Below are positions 34,561 to 46,273 of a stretch of 64,000 bases of DNA, one piece after another; position 1 is the first letter of the stretch, and each line of letters opens with the position of its first letter. The notes beneath the pieces were generated by a model. That model had not been told where the DNA came from. It saw only the letters and a list, made by a program, of their open reading frames with translations, and did no database searches. Position numbers and translations under genes: made by a program. The stretch comes from Tanypteryx hageni (taxonomy: Eukaryota > Arthropoda > Insecta > Odonata > Petaluridae). The stretch lies in assembly GCA_028673005.1 (NCBI GenBank), contig CM054115.1, positions 197,292,370 through 197,356,369 of the forward strand, given 5' to 3'.

Positions 34561-36600
34561 ATAGTATTATTTGTAAATGTAAAGTTTGGTATTGATACGA
34601 GTCTAAGTTTTTGAGTTAGAGCGCCCACAAAGTCCTATCACATACAGAACGACAGGCAGACAGAAAACACACAGACATCCTCGAAAAAATAGCCAAACCG
34701 TGTTCAGGGGACCTTAAAACATGTATTTCCGTTGAAATCTCGAATTCGATTTTTTTCATGAATACAATATGTGGAGAAAGTAAAAATTAAAGCGGCGCCA
34801 TATTATATTTTACTTCAGGTGAAAACTGTTTGGGCGCAGTCCTGTACACAGCCACAAACAATTTTTAAGGAATCGAACGAAGAGTTTGGGAAAAGAGCGG
34901 AAAAGCTAGAGTAAAAGTAGAGCAGAAATGTAACTGATCAGTTACAGCTGATTTCATTCCGGTCTTGCTTGAAAGGTGACATCGCTGATCGTCCAACTGT
35001 GAAGTATGTAGCTAACCTATTAATGAAAACGCTGCGCTATCCAACCAGTTCTCCCGACATGTCTATGTTATTAATGCTATTTCTAGCAATTCCAGTCACT
35101 GTCGAAAGTTTATAACGTGCATATTCATAACTTAAAATTATTATGACCATTTGAGAAGTAATCTGGTACAGGAAATTCTAAGATGATTGAATTTACTCTA
35201 AATTGAAAACGAGATAGCGTGCTTTCTGAGGAACAATACGGACCACACTATTAACCTGTTTGCCTAGCAAAAACAGAGTATCTATTTCACAACAAGTAGT
35301 GATAACTGCGATTATCAATAAATATTTTATATTACATTTGCTTTTATATATCTGCGACAGATCTAATGCCTTTCGTAGAGATTGAAAAACGTTCAGATGA
35401 AAAATATTAATTATAGGCCAAGTTAAATACCAGATATATTTTATTAGAAGCGTTTACATGATATACTTCAATTTTTCGCGCACCCACAAAATCCGGATAA
35501 ACTTTCTCCCTGAAACCACGGAATACGTTCGCTTGTAGTGTGGCCCTGAAAAAATTTAGTCCGATGGTTCGCGCAGCTATTCCACTGTCTGCCGCCTTCG
35601 TTTTCACCTTCCTTTAAGACAAATATTATTGATTCCGCTGTGATTTAGTCGTAGGAAAAATATCTCGTTCGCCTTCTTCGAAAAAACATTCTTGCAGAAT
35701 TGTCGCATGACTCTTGAGAAGTTGACACATTCCCGCAGATAACCAATTCCATGAATAGGAATTTTCATGAAAGGAGAAATACGAATTCCAAAGATGAGCA
35801 GAAATGAAAGCCTGTAGGCGTCGTTAAATATATTTTCCGAAATGGATTTCAAGTAAGAAGTCCACGAGGAAAAGTCTCGCAACGCGTCTCCACATCTTCT
35901 CTTTAAGCGTAAAACGGAATTCCATGTAACTTGCAAATATTTTAACAGCAGAAATCACCAAGGATTCGAACAAAGAATAATTTTATCTCGAGTAAACTAT
36001 GGCACGCAGAATAAGAGACATCAGTTTCAGATATGTTCTTGAACTTTTAAAGAACAACATAAATTTCACGTTTTAAATGTTATAAGTATGTAGTTTCAAA
36101 CGAGATTATTTTTACTAAAGAATCAATATTTGTAGAAACCTTTCACGATTCAATTTCGACATGAAGCGTTATGTTGTTTTCAACGTCTTTTCTTCCCTTG
36201 CTCTATTTCTCCATTTTTTACTGAATGTTGCCAAATAATTTTCAAAATAACTATAAACTTCTCTTACAAAATAACATTTAAAAATAATTGTTTAATAACT
36301 GGAATTAATACGCTCAGAGTGGGTCAGTCCCATGAGCACAACAAAAGCGATGTATCTGAAATTACTCCTTGACAGCGATATCATGGAACGATTAACTCAT
36401 AGCCGCATACAATCAATACCAAAGATTGTTCTGCAAGGTTTACAGTTTGAAAATTTAATCCCCAAAGTTCTCCAAATCGCGCGACTGCGCCTTCTTCTGT
36501 CTCTTATCAAACGGGTCTGGCGCAAACAAATGGGAGACACTGTCAACCTCGAGAAATCTCCAAGGAGAGATACCTTCGGTGTGTGTGTGCCAGCCTCTTC
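34561..36600. other. AT-rich sequence, nothing firm
   Basis: A stretch at about 34640-34770 has CAGACAGAAAACACACAGACAT-like text that resembles transposon subterminal DNA, but no boundary is supported. The minus frame 35936-35604 shows no known domain. Confidence 0.4.
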
Positions 36601-37345
36601 CTCACTCCTCCACCTTTCTACTCAGCCAAACGCCTCCCCACGACTTTCCACGCCTCCCCACGCCTCCCCACGCATCCACACGTCTCCCCACGCCTCCCCA
36701 CGCCTTCCCAAGCCTCCCCACGTCACCCCACGTCTCCACACGCCCCCCCCGCTACTCCTCGACCCCCACTCCTCCTCGCCCACCCTCTCGTCTCCCTAGG
36801 AATTGGGCGTCTTCACTAACATCTCTCGAATTTTTATGGGCCATGCGGATCGGGACTGGAGGAAGGAGGGGAGGGGGATGGAGAGGGGATGTGGAGGGGA
36901 GGTGACCTGACGGCGGGGGTGGGAAGCAACGGGTGGAGGAGGGCTTAGGGCAGGTGATGCGCGGTGCCTCGGTCCATGTTTCCTGATGGTGCTCTGCCCC
37001 CGATCGACTTGCTCTATGCGAAGGGGGTCGAGGCCTCTTTTGGCTCGGGATTCATCCGCCAGGGTGCACTAAATCTCTCTCGGAGAAGGCCCTCCCGCCG
37101 GCCTCTCTTTCCCGGAGAAGAGTTGTGGTCGACCGCCGAAGGAAGGCGGGGCGGATGAAGGGACCTCCCGTGAAGGAAGAGGCGTTGGAATACTCGCTTC
37201 CGGTCTGAAATCGCTCGCTTTCACCCTCCCCTACTCGCTCCCACTTTTCTCCCTCCCCTCTTTCTCCCTCCCCCTTTTCTCCCTCTCCCTTCCGCCCTCT
37301 AACCCCTTTTTCCACTTCCCCCCTCCACACTCTTCTCCGCATCTC
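36601..37345. other. GC-rich island with C-rich and G-rich blocks
   Basis: It contrasts with the AT-rich surroundings. Composition switches strand: C-rich minisatellite, G-rich block (36853-36945), mixed CpG-containing part (36946-37200), then CT-rich (37215-37335). The CpG content could reflect a promoter or first exon of a host gene, but no start, splice or domain evidence is clear. Confidence 0.4.
36636..36756. repeat. 10-bp C-rich minisatellite
   Basis: About 12 copies of a CACGCCTCCC-type unit with single-base variants (CACGTCTCCC, CACGCCTTCC, CACGCATCCA). The reading frames through it encode short Pro/His/Arg repeats. Confidence 0.88.
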
Positions 37346-37734
37346 TCGGGAGCCAATGCGAAACCTGTTTTTCCCTCTTCCCTCCGTCGCCGCCCTTCTT
37401 CACTCACCTTCGTCTTATCCTCAGAATGGCCAGAGAACGACCGCTGCCATGTATTCTCACATATATCCTGAGACGTTTCCGAGGTTTATTCAGGGCGCGT
37501 TTAGCTTTTGACTCTCCACCGATATCCGTAATTCAACGGATACTAGATTAAAATAAACTTTTTTTACTGTCCGTACACAGGTTTAAGCATCGAGCTTGAA
37601 TCTCGATTATAATCTATTTCAAAATGCAAATTACGATAAAATCATCCTACACTCTGATTATAATCAAGTGTCTTAAAGTAAGTATCTTTAATTCGATCTA
37701 GGTACCCTTTTCTTAGATTTTTCGATTGTTCTCG
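37346..37734. other. Unannotated sequence
   Basis: No feature recognised. Confidence 0.4.
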
Positions 37735-37822
37735 GTCATTATCTACGAGTAGGGGTTAGGTGGAAGAGGGGGACTGCACAGTCTCAATCTCGCCCCGAAT
37801 AAAGACATAATCAATCAATCCC
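37735..37822 (+). mobile_element. LINE-A 3'-end fragment (solo tail)
   Basis: Only the last ~85 bp of family A: GGGACT (37770-37775)/AGTCTC (37780-37785), loop GCAC, then CAATCTCGCCCC, AATAAAG and (AATC)n. An extreme 5' truncation. Confidence 0.72.
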
Positions 37823-38354
37823 CTAGGAATTCACTAATTTTCAGCAATTAATTCCAACTGGATATGCCTCAAACCATTGCATATGAAGATATGAAGTATA
37901 TGGCTACAGGCAAACAAAGTTCATTCACGATATCGATTAGCATAATGAAGTATAAGATCGATTTGGTATATATGATACGAATATCCCCATTTTCTATAAA
38001 TATGGAACTCTATATTTTAATAATATACTTATTCTATAACGTGCTGCGAACAGTTTTTCTATTGTGGTTAGTAGGATTAAAGAAAAGTGTGGAGATTGCC
38101 TATGCTCAAGGATAAGAACTTAATTACAATGAGGACTAAACATTGAAAAAGGAAATGTATAGCAAAGCAAATATTTTGGATCAAAAAACCTTTTTTTAGT
38201 TGATTCGTTAACAACTTAATTAATGCATTGCCAATTTTTGTTGATTGACAATATGTAGTATGCATTTATAGCTAAACCTGATCTGAGTAAATTGATCAAG
38301 TTTATTCGGTCGAGGCTGTATATGGATTTTATGCAAATAATATAAAATAAAATC
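37823..38354. other. AT-rich sequence, nothing recognised
   Basis: No motif seen. Confidence 0.4.
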
Positions 38355-38467
38355 ATTTAGAAAAGTAGAGGAAGGTAAGAGAGAGAGAGAGAGGAGACTG
38401 TAAGGGAAGAAGATAATGTTATGAAGAGAGAGTAAAATGGTAGGGAGAATAGATAGATGGATATGCG
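38355..38467. repeat. GA-rich minisatellite remnant, left of LINE-A3
   Basis: GAGAGAGAGAGAGGAGACTGTAAGGG and GGTAGGGAGAATAGATAG resemble the units of the larger array at 46.35-47.43 kb (GGAGACTGTTAGAG, GGGAGAATA), consistent with one array split by the LINE-A3 insertion. Confidence 0.5.
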
Positions 38468-38498
38468 TCTTTATTTGGGCGAGATTGAGACTACTGGT
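38468..38498 (-). mobile_element. LINE-A3 piece 3: 3' terminal block
   Basis: On the minus strand: AGTCTC, CAATCTCGCCC, AAATAAAGAC and a TCTA-type tail. Only the 3' half of the hairpin is present; PLE4 begins at its loop. Confidence 0.7.
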
Positions 38499-38539
38499 GG
38501 AAATTTTCGGGTTTCGCTGCGTTGAGGACATAGCTGACT

Positions 38540-38580
38540 CTCGAGGTTTTGCAAGCATTGCAGCTGCATCTTCAGGATTT
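38540..38580 (-). ncRNA. Degenerate hammerhead-like motif in PLE4
   Basis: Minus strand: CTGAAGA (38569-38575), extra T, GCAGC ... GCTTGC, then AAAAC where GAAAC is expected. The position just before the element's 3' end matches the other PLEs. Probably inactive. Confidence 0.4.
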
Positions 38581-38659
38581 GAAGTGATGAAGTGATTTCC
38601 AATGGTATGGATCCACTTAAATATCCACTCGTGCCTTCCTGAGTTTAACCGTTGCCCGT

Positions 38660-40506
38660 AGCTGATTGGATCGGTGGAGTTTCTATTCTTTTCTCTTCAG
38701 TCGTTGCTCCAACGGATTTTTCTTTCCTTTCACATTTCCGTTGGAATTGTCGCATCCAAGTCGTAATGATGTACAAACCGTCGTATCTTTGGAAATTTAC
38801 GGGATGCTTTTCGATTTCAATTGCATCGCGAATCTACCTCGGGAAATATCGACCTTCTTTCGCGAGCAATTTCATTTTTTCCAGAGTGATTTTTGTCTCG
38901 GGTCCGAGGTGGTGTGCTCTGCTATGGCCGTTATTTCTCGATCATGGCCTAAGTTTAGCTAAGCGGCAGGGAATAAATCTTTCCGTTTTCCCCACGTATA
39001 CCTGTCCTCAGCTGCATGGGATCCTGTAGAGTCCTTCTGATCTTAGAGTCGAGTGTATCTTTCGCATTTTTCTTTTATTTTTCCAAGCGCATTAAACGGA
39101 CGACGATGTTTTCTTTACGTAGAATTCTGGCTACGCGCTCTGACATTCCGTCTACGAAAGGAATTTTTGCGTATGCTGTGGGTTTCGGTCGTTCCACCGA
39201 AGTTTTTTGTTTCGGTTTTATTTTCCGCCGAATGAAGGCGTGACTGTAGACGTTATTCATGAGTGCCCTTGTTACCTGCTCTTTTTCGTTTTCAAGCTAC
39301 TCGGGATCGGAGATCGTCTTTGCTTGTTGCGTGAGGGTCTTGATTAATGATGCCTACTGCTGAGGATGATGATGAGAAACAGCTTGAAAATATCAATCAG
39401 TGCGAGTCTTTTTCCAAAACACTGTGCCCAAGGCTTCCGTCGGACCTCTTCTTGACCATGACGTTGAGGAAAGGTAGGCCGCCGTTCTCTTCGATTTCCA
39501 AGGTAAACTGGATGGCCGGGTGAACTCCGTTGAGTAGACGGTTTAAATCGTGAAGTTTTTCTGAAACATAGGGCAAAATGACGAAGATGTCATTCACGTA
39601 ACGCAGCCAGCAAGATGGATGAGGACCACAGGAATATAGTGCCTTTCATGTGAAATGTTCCATGTATAGATTGGCTATGACGGGGGAGACAGAGCAGCCC
39701 GTAGGTGCTCCCTCCTGCTCGTAGAACTGCCCGTTCCACAGAAAATAGTTATTGGACGAGGCAGAATTCTGTTAACTATGAATAATGTGCTGGTATTCCG
39801 TGCTTTTTAAGCTCCTTTAAGATGTCGATGGAGTCCTTTATGGGAGCCTTAGTGATGAGTGAGGTCACGTCAAAGCTTACTAGAATGTCGTTCTCAGATA
39901 CTTTCATATCATTTAGCATTTCTATGAAATGTACTGAATTCTTCACGTACGACTCCGTTCTGCCTACGTAAGACTGTAAGCTGCGTGTGAGGTATTTAGA
40001 CAGCCGATACGTTGAGGAGCCGATGGCGCTGAAGATAAGTCTCAGGGGGACGCCGCTCTTGTGTACTTTTGGTAAGCCATAAAGTCGTGGTGGCCTTGGT
40101 GATAATAACAGCATGTTTTCTTGGTCTTCTATGGGTATGCAGGATTTCTTGATCAGCACTTGGATTTTCCTTTCGGTTTTTATCGTCGTAATCTTACTTA
40201 TAGATGATTACGGTGGCGTTTCCCTTCACAGCCGGCAAAACCACGATGTTTTCGTCGTTACTCACATCTATGATGGCCTGTCTTTCGGCTGACGAAATGT
40301 CTGAGGACGGTGGTCTTGCTTTACGAATAATATGTGCAACCTGTAGGGGTATAACTTTTGCTATGTTCGAATTCAGATTCCGAATGGCCGTTTTCACTCC
40401 TGTGACAATTTCTTCCTTTGATATTCTACTCGTAGCGATAGCAAAGTTCAGAAGTTTCGCTATGACTAATTTTGCCACATGGGAGAAATTGTCTATCTGT
40501 AGGAAA
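38660..40506 (-). pseudogene. PLE4 reverse transcriptase and GIY-YIG region
   Basis: Frames 40478-40194 and 40159-39776 read NIVVLPAVKGNATVIIYK, then YGLPKVHKSGVPLRLIFSAIGSSTYRLSKYL and ILVSFDVTSL (motif A). Frame 39597-39397 follows RYVNDIFVILPY, in which the catalytic YxDD is YVND, and has LPFLNVMV. Frame 39260-39075 gives IPFVDGMSERVARILRKENI. Further 5'-ward (39000-38830) ETKITLEKMKLLAKEGRYFPREIRDAIEI-type residues show the end of the GIY-YIG domain. Frameshifts and stops divide it. The Asp-to-Asn change in motif C would abolish polymerase activity. Confidence 0.8.
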
Positions 40507-40512
40507 AAATAA

Positions 40513-40702
40513 CCACTTGTCAGTTTAAGGTATTGAAAGGGAAAGGGATAGGAGATATTTGTGGTATGAGTGTTTGAAGGTACAAAGGGATGAAGAATGC
40601 TTTATTTCGGGTGGGCGGTTATCCCATAATCTGTATGCTGTTACAGTGAAGGATCTGTTGAAGATGCTGTTCTGAGGTGCGGAGACAGAAGTTTATGGCA
40701 TC
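40513..40702 (-). pseudogene. LINE-A3 piece 2: RT C-terminal fragment
   Basis: About 80% similar by eye to the reverse complement of 4575-4770 in LINE-A copy 1 (the region around RLWNSLP and the stop codon). It ends exactly at the hAT-like insertion, at the LINE sequence CTCTAGTG. Confidence 0.82.
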
Positions 40703-40965
40703 ATCTAGTGCAGTGATTCCCAACATGTAAGCCGCAGCACCTGGGGGCCCGTTAAGTAATACCAAGGGGGCCGCGAGGTTATATCTTAAAATGGACAAAT
40801 CCACATAACTTCGAAGCAAGTCTTCCCTCTGCAATAGGCGCTTGGCTTCCTGTTATATCCGTCGCTGAGAACCAATCATCTTCGCCACGCTAGATTACCG
40901 TAGAGCAGAGGCTCTCAAAATGGGAGGAGTGACGGGTTGCCAGTGGAGACGCGACTTGTCTGGAA

Positions 40966-41208
40966 CAGTGTTTCTTAACCTGAGGTCCTCGAGCATTTGT
41001 CGGGTGGTCTGCTTTAGTTGATTAGAGATCAATATACTAAAACTGAAAATAATTCCCGAGTATTCTGATAAAGTTGTTTTAGTAAAATGTATCCAATTAT
41101 ATTTATTGTTTTAATGATATTATACATTTCTACAGATATTTGGTGGTCCGTGGAAAACCTTCTTTATTGAAAGTGGTCCGTGACGTCAGGAAAGGTAAGA
41201 CCACTACT
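40966..41208. mobile_element. hAT-like MITE candidate
   Basis: Starts CAGTGTTTCTTAACCTGAGG and ends CCTTACC-type complement (GGTAAGACCACTACT), with GGTCC repeats inside. A related start (CAGAGGCTCTCAAAATGG) occurs at 40906. A clear 8-bp duplication was not found. Confidence 0.5.
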
Positions 41209-42644
41209 CTAGATATTTTTAAATAATGTTTATTTAGTTATTTTAATTTGGAAAAAGTATAATTATTATTACATGAAAATATTATGAATTGTTTTCAATT
41301 AATTCAGTAGTTTTACATTTCAACAATCTGACAGAAATTTATATTTTAGGATCGAGTCTTTTCGGAAAAACGAGATAGACCATTATTTTCACGCAATAAT
41401 TTTAAGTATACAATTTCTTAACTAAGTTAACAGCTTCTTTAACGCTTCATTCCGAAAAAAATTAGCTATTAAGGATTCACCAGATATGTTGATTTTTTTA
41501 TGAAGAACAATGCTGTTGATCGCTAAGGGAACGTTTCAATTAAAATGAAAAATTTTGACAAATTTTCGAATATTTAACTTAATGTGAGCGACTTCGATTC
41601 GAAACAAAGATCCACGATACGAATAAAAATTTCCATTTAACTTCCTTTAAAATTGATTTTATCCAAAGATCGTGCGCCAATTACTTCTAATTTAATTTTG
41701 CAAATGAAAATAAGTCTGGAAGTGTGAAAGAGGTATATTTTAGATCCCTCTTATGGGAAATCCCCAATAGCGTTCCAACTAACCAAACAACAGATTAAGG
41801 CTTTTATTTATAGTTTGATGATGATGGCCGATTAGCTGTTTGCATGCGGCACTTGGCTGCTATGCTCCACTCTAAACCTGCCCAAATGTCTTCGCCAGCT
41901 TATGGGTGCAAGAGGTGCATCGCACTGGGGCGCCGTCATATGAGGAGCCCTATCTCTCCTCCACCTAACTAACTGCCCAGGGCATCGAATCGGGACAGAG
42001 CCGAAAAAGTTAACCGAAAAAAACTTATATTCTATCCGGAGTTGAAGCAAACCAGAATCGATAATAATGTTACTTCTGGACACGAACCGAAACCCAAAAC
42101 CTTTATTTATTTCGTTCCATATTTTCGGTTCGCACCAATTGTGAATAAAAGAAATTTTCTTTTGCTTAAGTATGAAACATATTTGAAATTCTCGCGTTTC
42201 ACTACCGGATAAGGCAAATGTTCGATCTGAGTACCCAGAACTATCTGATGAATCTGTGAAGTGCTTGATGTCTTTTCCCACAACATATGATTGTAAAAGT
42301 GGATGTTCTGCGCTTTTTGCGCCGAAATCAAAGTACAGAAACAAGCTGGATTTGAAACAAGTTGAAACTATCACCGCTTCAACCATATATTCAAACTCGG
42401 ACATCTGCAAAACAGCATCAGCCTTCTCATTGTGTGATTATATATATATATATGTATAAAAAAAGCCTGCAAGTGAAAAAATGATATTTTTTGTGTTCTC
42501 TTATGGAGATTTCTATGGAGCGTTCCGGAGAACCAACGGACGGACGGACATTCGGACAAACGGTGGGACGGACGGCCGGACGTACAGAATAGGGATATTA
42601 TGTATATAATTATTGTTATGAATAACTTTTATATTAACTTCATA

Positions 42645-42652
<8 letters not shown>
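41209..42652. other. Unannotated sequence within the hAT-like insertion
   Basis: AT-rich with a GC-richer patch at 41850-42000. Two related short segments (CTCTTATGG..., 41750 and 42498) recur. The text at 42530-42580 is dense in CGGACGGAC units. No ORF of known family. Confidence 0.4.

Positions 42653-42708
<56 letters not shown>
42653..42708. repeat. (TA)n microsatellite at a PLE 3' end
   Basis: A 56-bp TA run abutting the minus-oriented PLE 3' end to its right. Confidence 0.96.
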
Positions 42709-42709
<1 letters not shown>

Positions 42710-42860
42710 CAGCTTACGGAAAAGGAAAGGTAAAATGGATATATGGATGTCAACAAGGAGTTGGGATGAGGAAACCCAGTGAACACTCACCAATCAGACG
42801 ACTTCAGGTTGGCGAGGCCCCGGGGATGTCGAAGCGACACACGTAAAAGAACGTTGACAT
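42709..42860 (-). mobile_element. PLE 3'-end fragment 2
   Basis: Minus strand: TTTTACGTGTGTCGCTTCGAC, GCCAACCTGAAG, GGTGAGTGTTCACTGGGTTTC, CCTTGTTGACATCC, TTTCCTTTTCCGTAAGCTGTTA, then (TA)n. This is the same layout as the PLE1 3' UTR (26885-27008) at perhaps 75% similarity. Confidence 0.7.
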
Positions 42861-42865
42861 CCATA

Positions 42866-45800
42866 TATCATCATCATAGGTAATCTGTCCGTAGACAGGT
42901 CCGTGATTATTCATGGTTAAACCTGGTTCTCCATATACTCCTATTTTCCGCTGTCCTCTTTATATCTTGATAACTCTCTTTCCCTTTCAAATCGTCTATC
43001 AGCTGAAACGTTTTCCTACCTCTTTCCCTTTTCCCATCTAGTTTTCCTTCTAACACGTCTTTAATCATACTCTCTCTCCTCAGGTAATGTCCAACCCAGT
43101 TAGCCTTCCTCTTTCTGATAGTCTGTATAATCATTCGCTTCTCTCCTATTCTTCGTAGCACTTCATCGTTTTTCATCCTATCTGTCCATTTTATCTTCAG
43201 CATTCTCCTCCAAGTCCACATTTCAAAGCTTTCCAAGTATTTTATGTCATTTTTCCTTAGCGTCCATGTTTCTGCCCCATACAATGCTATACTCCATACG
43301 TAGCATTTTATCAACTTCTTGCGGATATCTTCCCTTATATTCCCTGTAAGTAGTTGTTTCTTTCTTCTGAAAGCCGCTTTTGCTTTTCCTATTCTAGTTT
43401 TGATCTCATCCGTACATTTTGCCTCTCGTGTTATGATACTTCCAAGGTATTTATATTCTGAAACTTGTTCTAATGGCTTTCCCCCAATAGTTATGTTCAG
43501 ATTCTCTTCTTTACCCGATATTCGAATGACCTTGGATTTTTCTGTATTTATTTCCATACCGTATTTTCTACCTGTTATCACTAGTCTATTTATCATTTTT
43601 TGTAGCTCCTCTTCCTTTCTTGCTAGAAGTACTTGATCATCTGCGTATTTTACAGTTCTTATAATCCTTCCTCCAATTTTGAAATCCCCTGTGCCTTCTA
43701 AAGCTTCTTGCATTAGACTTTCTCCATATATATTGAATAGGGTTGGCGATAGGCAGCAGCCTTGTCTTACTCCTCTACCGATATTTATTCCGCAGGTGTC
43801 CACATTCTCAAACCTGACCTTTACAACTTAATTCTCATATAGATTCCTAATCAGTCTCCTGTCTTTCCAGTCTACACCTATATCCTTTAATATCTTCATC
43901 ACCTTTACCCAATTTACTCTATCAAAGGCCTTCTGCCAGTCTACGAAACATGCGCAGATATCTTGACTGTATTCTAGTCCCCTTTCTGATATGATTCTAA
44001 CTACTCCTATAGCATCTCTAGTTCCTCGTCCTTTTCTGAAACCGAATTGATCTTCCCCTATTATTTCTTCTGCCTTTTTCTCCAGCCTTTTATTAAGAAT
44101 CCTCGTGATGATCTTCGATGTGTGTGACAGAAGGCTTATAGTTCTGTAATCTTTACACTGCATTGCCTTTGGCTTCTTCTTTAGAGGGATCATTGTTACT
44201 TCTAGGAAATCCTGAGGCCATTCTCCCGTGTCGTAAATCTTATTAATTAATTTCGTGATCGCTTTTAGTCCTTCTGATCCTATGACTTTAAGTATCTCAG
44301 CCGGTATTCCATCGCTGCCCGTGGCTTTCCCCTTCTTAAGTTCCACTATCGCTTTTTCTACTTCGCTCTCCATAATACTTGGTCCTAAGTTGTCTTCTTC
44401 AATGTTTTCCTCATTTTCCAGTTCTATTTTTGCCGCTCCTGCCTGTTTGCTGTATAATTCCTTAATGTATTCTTCCCATACCTGTGCTACATCCTTTGTT
44501 TCTGAGACTATCTTCCCATCCGTATTCATAATTCCTTTACCACAAATTCCATTAGACTTCTTAGCCTCTAATTCCAGTGCCCTAGCGTACATCATATCGT
44601 ACCGTCCTAATTTCTCCATTTGTTCTATTTCATCACATTTTCCTTTTAGCCAATTTTCTCTAGCTTTATCTGTTACCCTTCTCAACTCATTGTTTATACG
44701 CCTATAGTTGGCTCTACCTTCTTCACTGTTAACGTTTTTCCATTTTCGTCTCTCATCCATTTTCTCCAGCATTTCCTTCGTGATCCATGGTTTTCTGATT
44801 TTCTTCTCTTGTTTTCCAATCTCTTTATCCAAGGTATCCTTGATACTGGTTTTAATTTCATCCCATTCTATATCGACGGTCTTCGGTTTGTTTTCCAACT
44901 TTCTTAGGTTATCTTCCAACTTCATGCTGACTACATCCTGCCTTTCTAGGATGTAATCTATTTGGCATCTCATTCTATCTCCTGGGCTTTTCCATGTGTA
45001 TAACCTTCGTTTATGGTTTTTGAACCATGTATTAGTCACTACAAGGTCATTATTGATGCAGAATTCTACGAGTTTCTCCCCTCCTCGATTTCTCTTCCCA
45101 AGTCCGTATTGCCCGACAACATTTTCTTCCTGTCCTTCTCCGACTATGCTGTTCCAATCTCCCATTATTATGCAGTTTACCTTTCCTCTTCCGTCTTCTT
45201 CGTAAATTTCATTAATTTGCTCATAGATCTCCTCTATTTCTTCATCGTCATGAGCTGACGTTGGCATATATACCTGGATTATCAGCATGTCTACTGGGAC
45301 TGCTTTTAGCTTTATTGCCATCAGTCTATCGTTCGTTGCTATTATCTTTGTCACGCTTTTCATCATATCTTTCCTAAGTACCATGGCTACTCCCCTTTCC
45401 CCACTATTTCCTCCAGAATAAACTACCGTGAATTCTTCCGAGTCGAACTGTCCTTCTCCCTCCCATCTAGTTTCGCTTAGCCCTATAATGTCAACTCTAT
45501 TTCTTCTCATTTCTTCTTTCAAGTTCTCTAGCTTTCCTGCCTTTCTCATAGTTCTTACGTTCCAAGTCCCTATTCGTAATTTACTTTCGACAAATGTTTT
45601 CCTCAAGGCAGTCCCCGCCCGGAGATCCGATTGGGGGACTATTTTACCTCCGGATTGTTTTACCTCGAGAGAACTCATATTGTCCAACCATACAATCTTT
45701 ACTAGGGATTGTAATGTGGTAGTTTCCCTCATGCTTTCCACATCGCAGTACTGTAGCCGTTCAAATCGTCCTGATCACGCCTACAGCTGTATTGGATATA

Positions 45801-45868
45801 GACCCAACCAACATCATTTGTTTTCGGCTCTACTGACAGTACTGCTGCCTACTGCCAGGTACTGATGA
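42866..45868 (-). mobile_element. RTE-type LINE, near full-length
   Basis: A nearly complete element: 5' end at about 45868, ORF 45741-42907, short 3' UTR and an ATGATGATGAT tail at about 42866-42876. The 5' end matches a second copy at 53031. It sits between two PLE 3' ends inside the hAT-like insertion. Confidence 0.85.
42907..45741 (-). pseudogene. RTE-type endonuclease-reverse transcriptase, one in-frame stop
   Basis: A 945-codon frame with a single TAA (codon 638). Endonuclease: IGTWNVRTM (58-66), GLSETRW (87-93), IMGDWNS (192-198), QIDYIL (260-265); the following segment that should carry the catalytic SDH box is absent, the text passing straight to the linker, which suggests an in-frame deletion. 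RT: SDGIPAEIL, YRTISLLSHTSK, FGFRKGRGTRDAIG, FVDWQKAFDRVNW (motif A), GVRQGCCLSPTLFNIY (motif B), YADD (699-702, motif C), and the C-terminal ANWVGHYLRRESM with a basic tail. It would nick and reverse-transcribe at the target; as it stands it is not functional. The ATG at 45741 is the first in frame. Confidence 0.87.
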
Positions 45869-45882
45869 TATATTTATAAATA

Positions 45883-45993
45883 TAAGCTTAAGGAAAAGAA
45901 AAGGTAGTGATGAGGGTGGCAACATGGTGTTGAAGGAAGTCCAGCGGATACTTACCAAGTTGGCAGGCTGCTTGGGGCGTCGAAGAGACGGAA

Positions 45994-45996
<3 letters not shown>
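45883..45996 (-). mobile_element. PLE 3'-end fragment 1
   Basis: Minus strand matches 26895-27008 of PLE1 at roughly 90% by eye (CTCTTCGACGCCCC, GCAGCCTGCCA, CACCCTCATCACTACC, TTTTCTTTTCCTTAAG). Its truncated 5' side meets (TA)n. Confidence 0.85.

Positions 45997-46051
<55 letters not shown>
45997..46051. repeat. (TA)n microsatellite at a truncated PLE end
   Basis: A 55-bp AT run immediately next to the PLE 3'-end fragment 1. Confidence 0.96.
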
Positions 46052-46054
<3 letters not shown>

Positions 46055-46273
46055 ATATAGTAGTAAGACGTTATTAGGTACTATTTTTTAATTTATGTAT
46101 TGTTTTGATGAATGAAATTTGAATTTATGTACAACGGCTATTGAATTTATCAAAGTTTATTTTTTGTTATTATATATTTTCATAATTACCGAAGCCTATA
46201 TCATGTGGATGGGGCGCGAAATTTTTTTAAGTTAGGAAGGGGGCATTATACTCAAAAAGATTGGGAACAACTG
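46052..46273. other. Right terminal part of the hAT-like element
   Basis: AT-rich, then GGGGCGCGAAATTTTTTTAAG and the terminus. No ORF. Confidence 0.5.

Larger units (their letters stand above)
38499..40512 (-). mobile_element. Penelope-like element PLE4, 5'-truncated, inside LINE-A3
   Basis: Minus-strand order: RT N-terminal part (about 40510), RT core, GIY-YIG region, 3' UTR with a degenerate hammerhead, end at about 38499. LINE-A3 sequence lies on both sides, although some 500 bp of LINE-A 3' UTR (relative to copy 1) are missing. This is a different PLE subfamily from PLE1-PLE3. Confidence 0.8.

Noticed and set aside
39355..39385. Hammerhead candidate around GATGATGATGAG
   Set aside because: No CTGANGA core with a following stem II and GAAA; it lies inside PLE4 coding sequence.
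40966..41216. 8-bp target duplication for the hAT-like MITE
   Set aside because: Flanks GTCTGGAA and TCTAGATA do not align convincingly in register.
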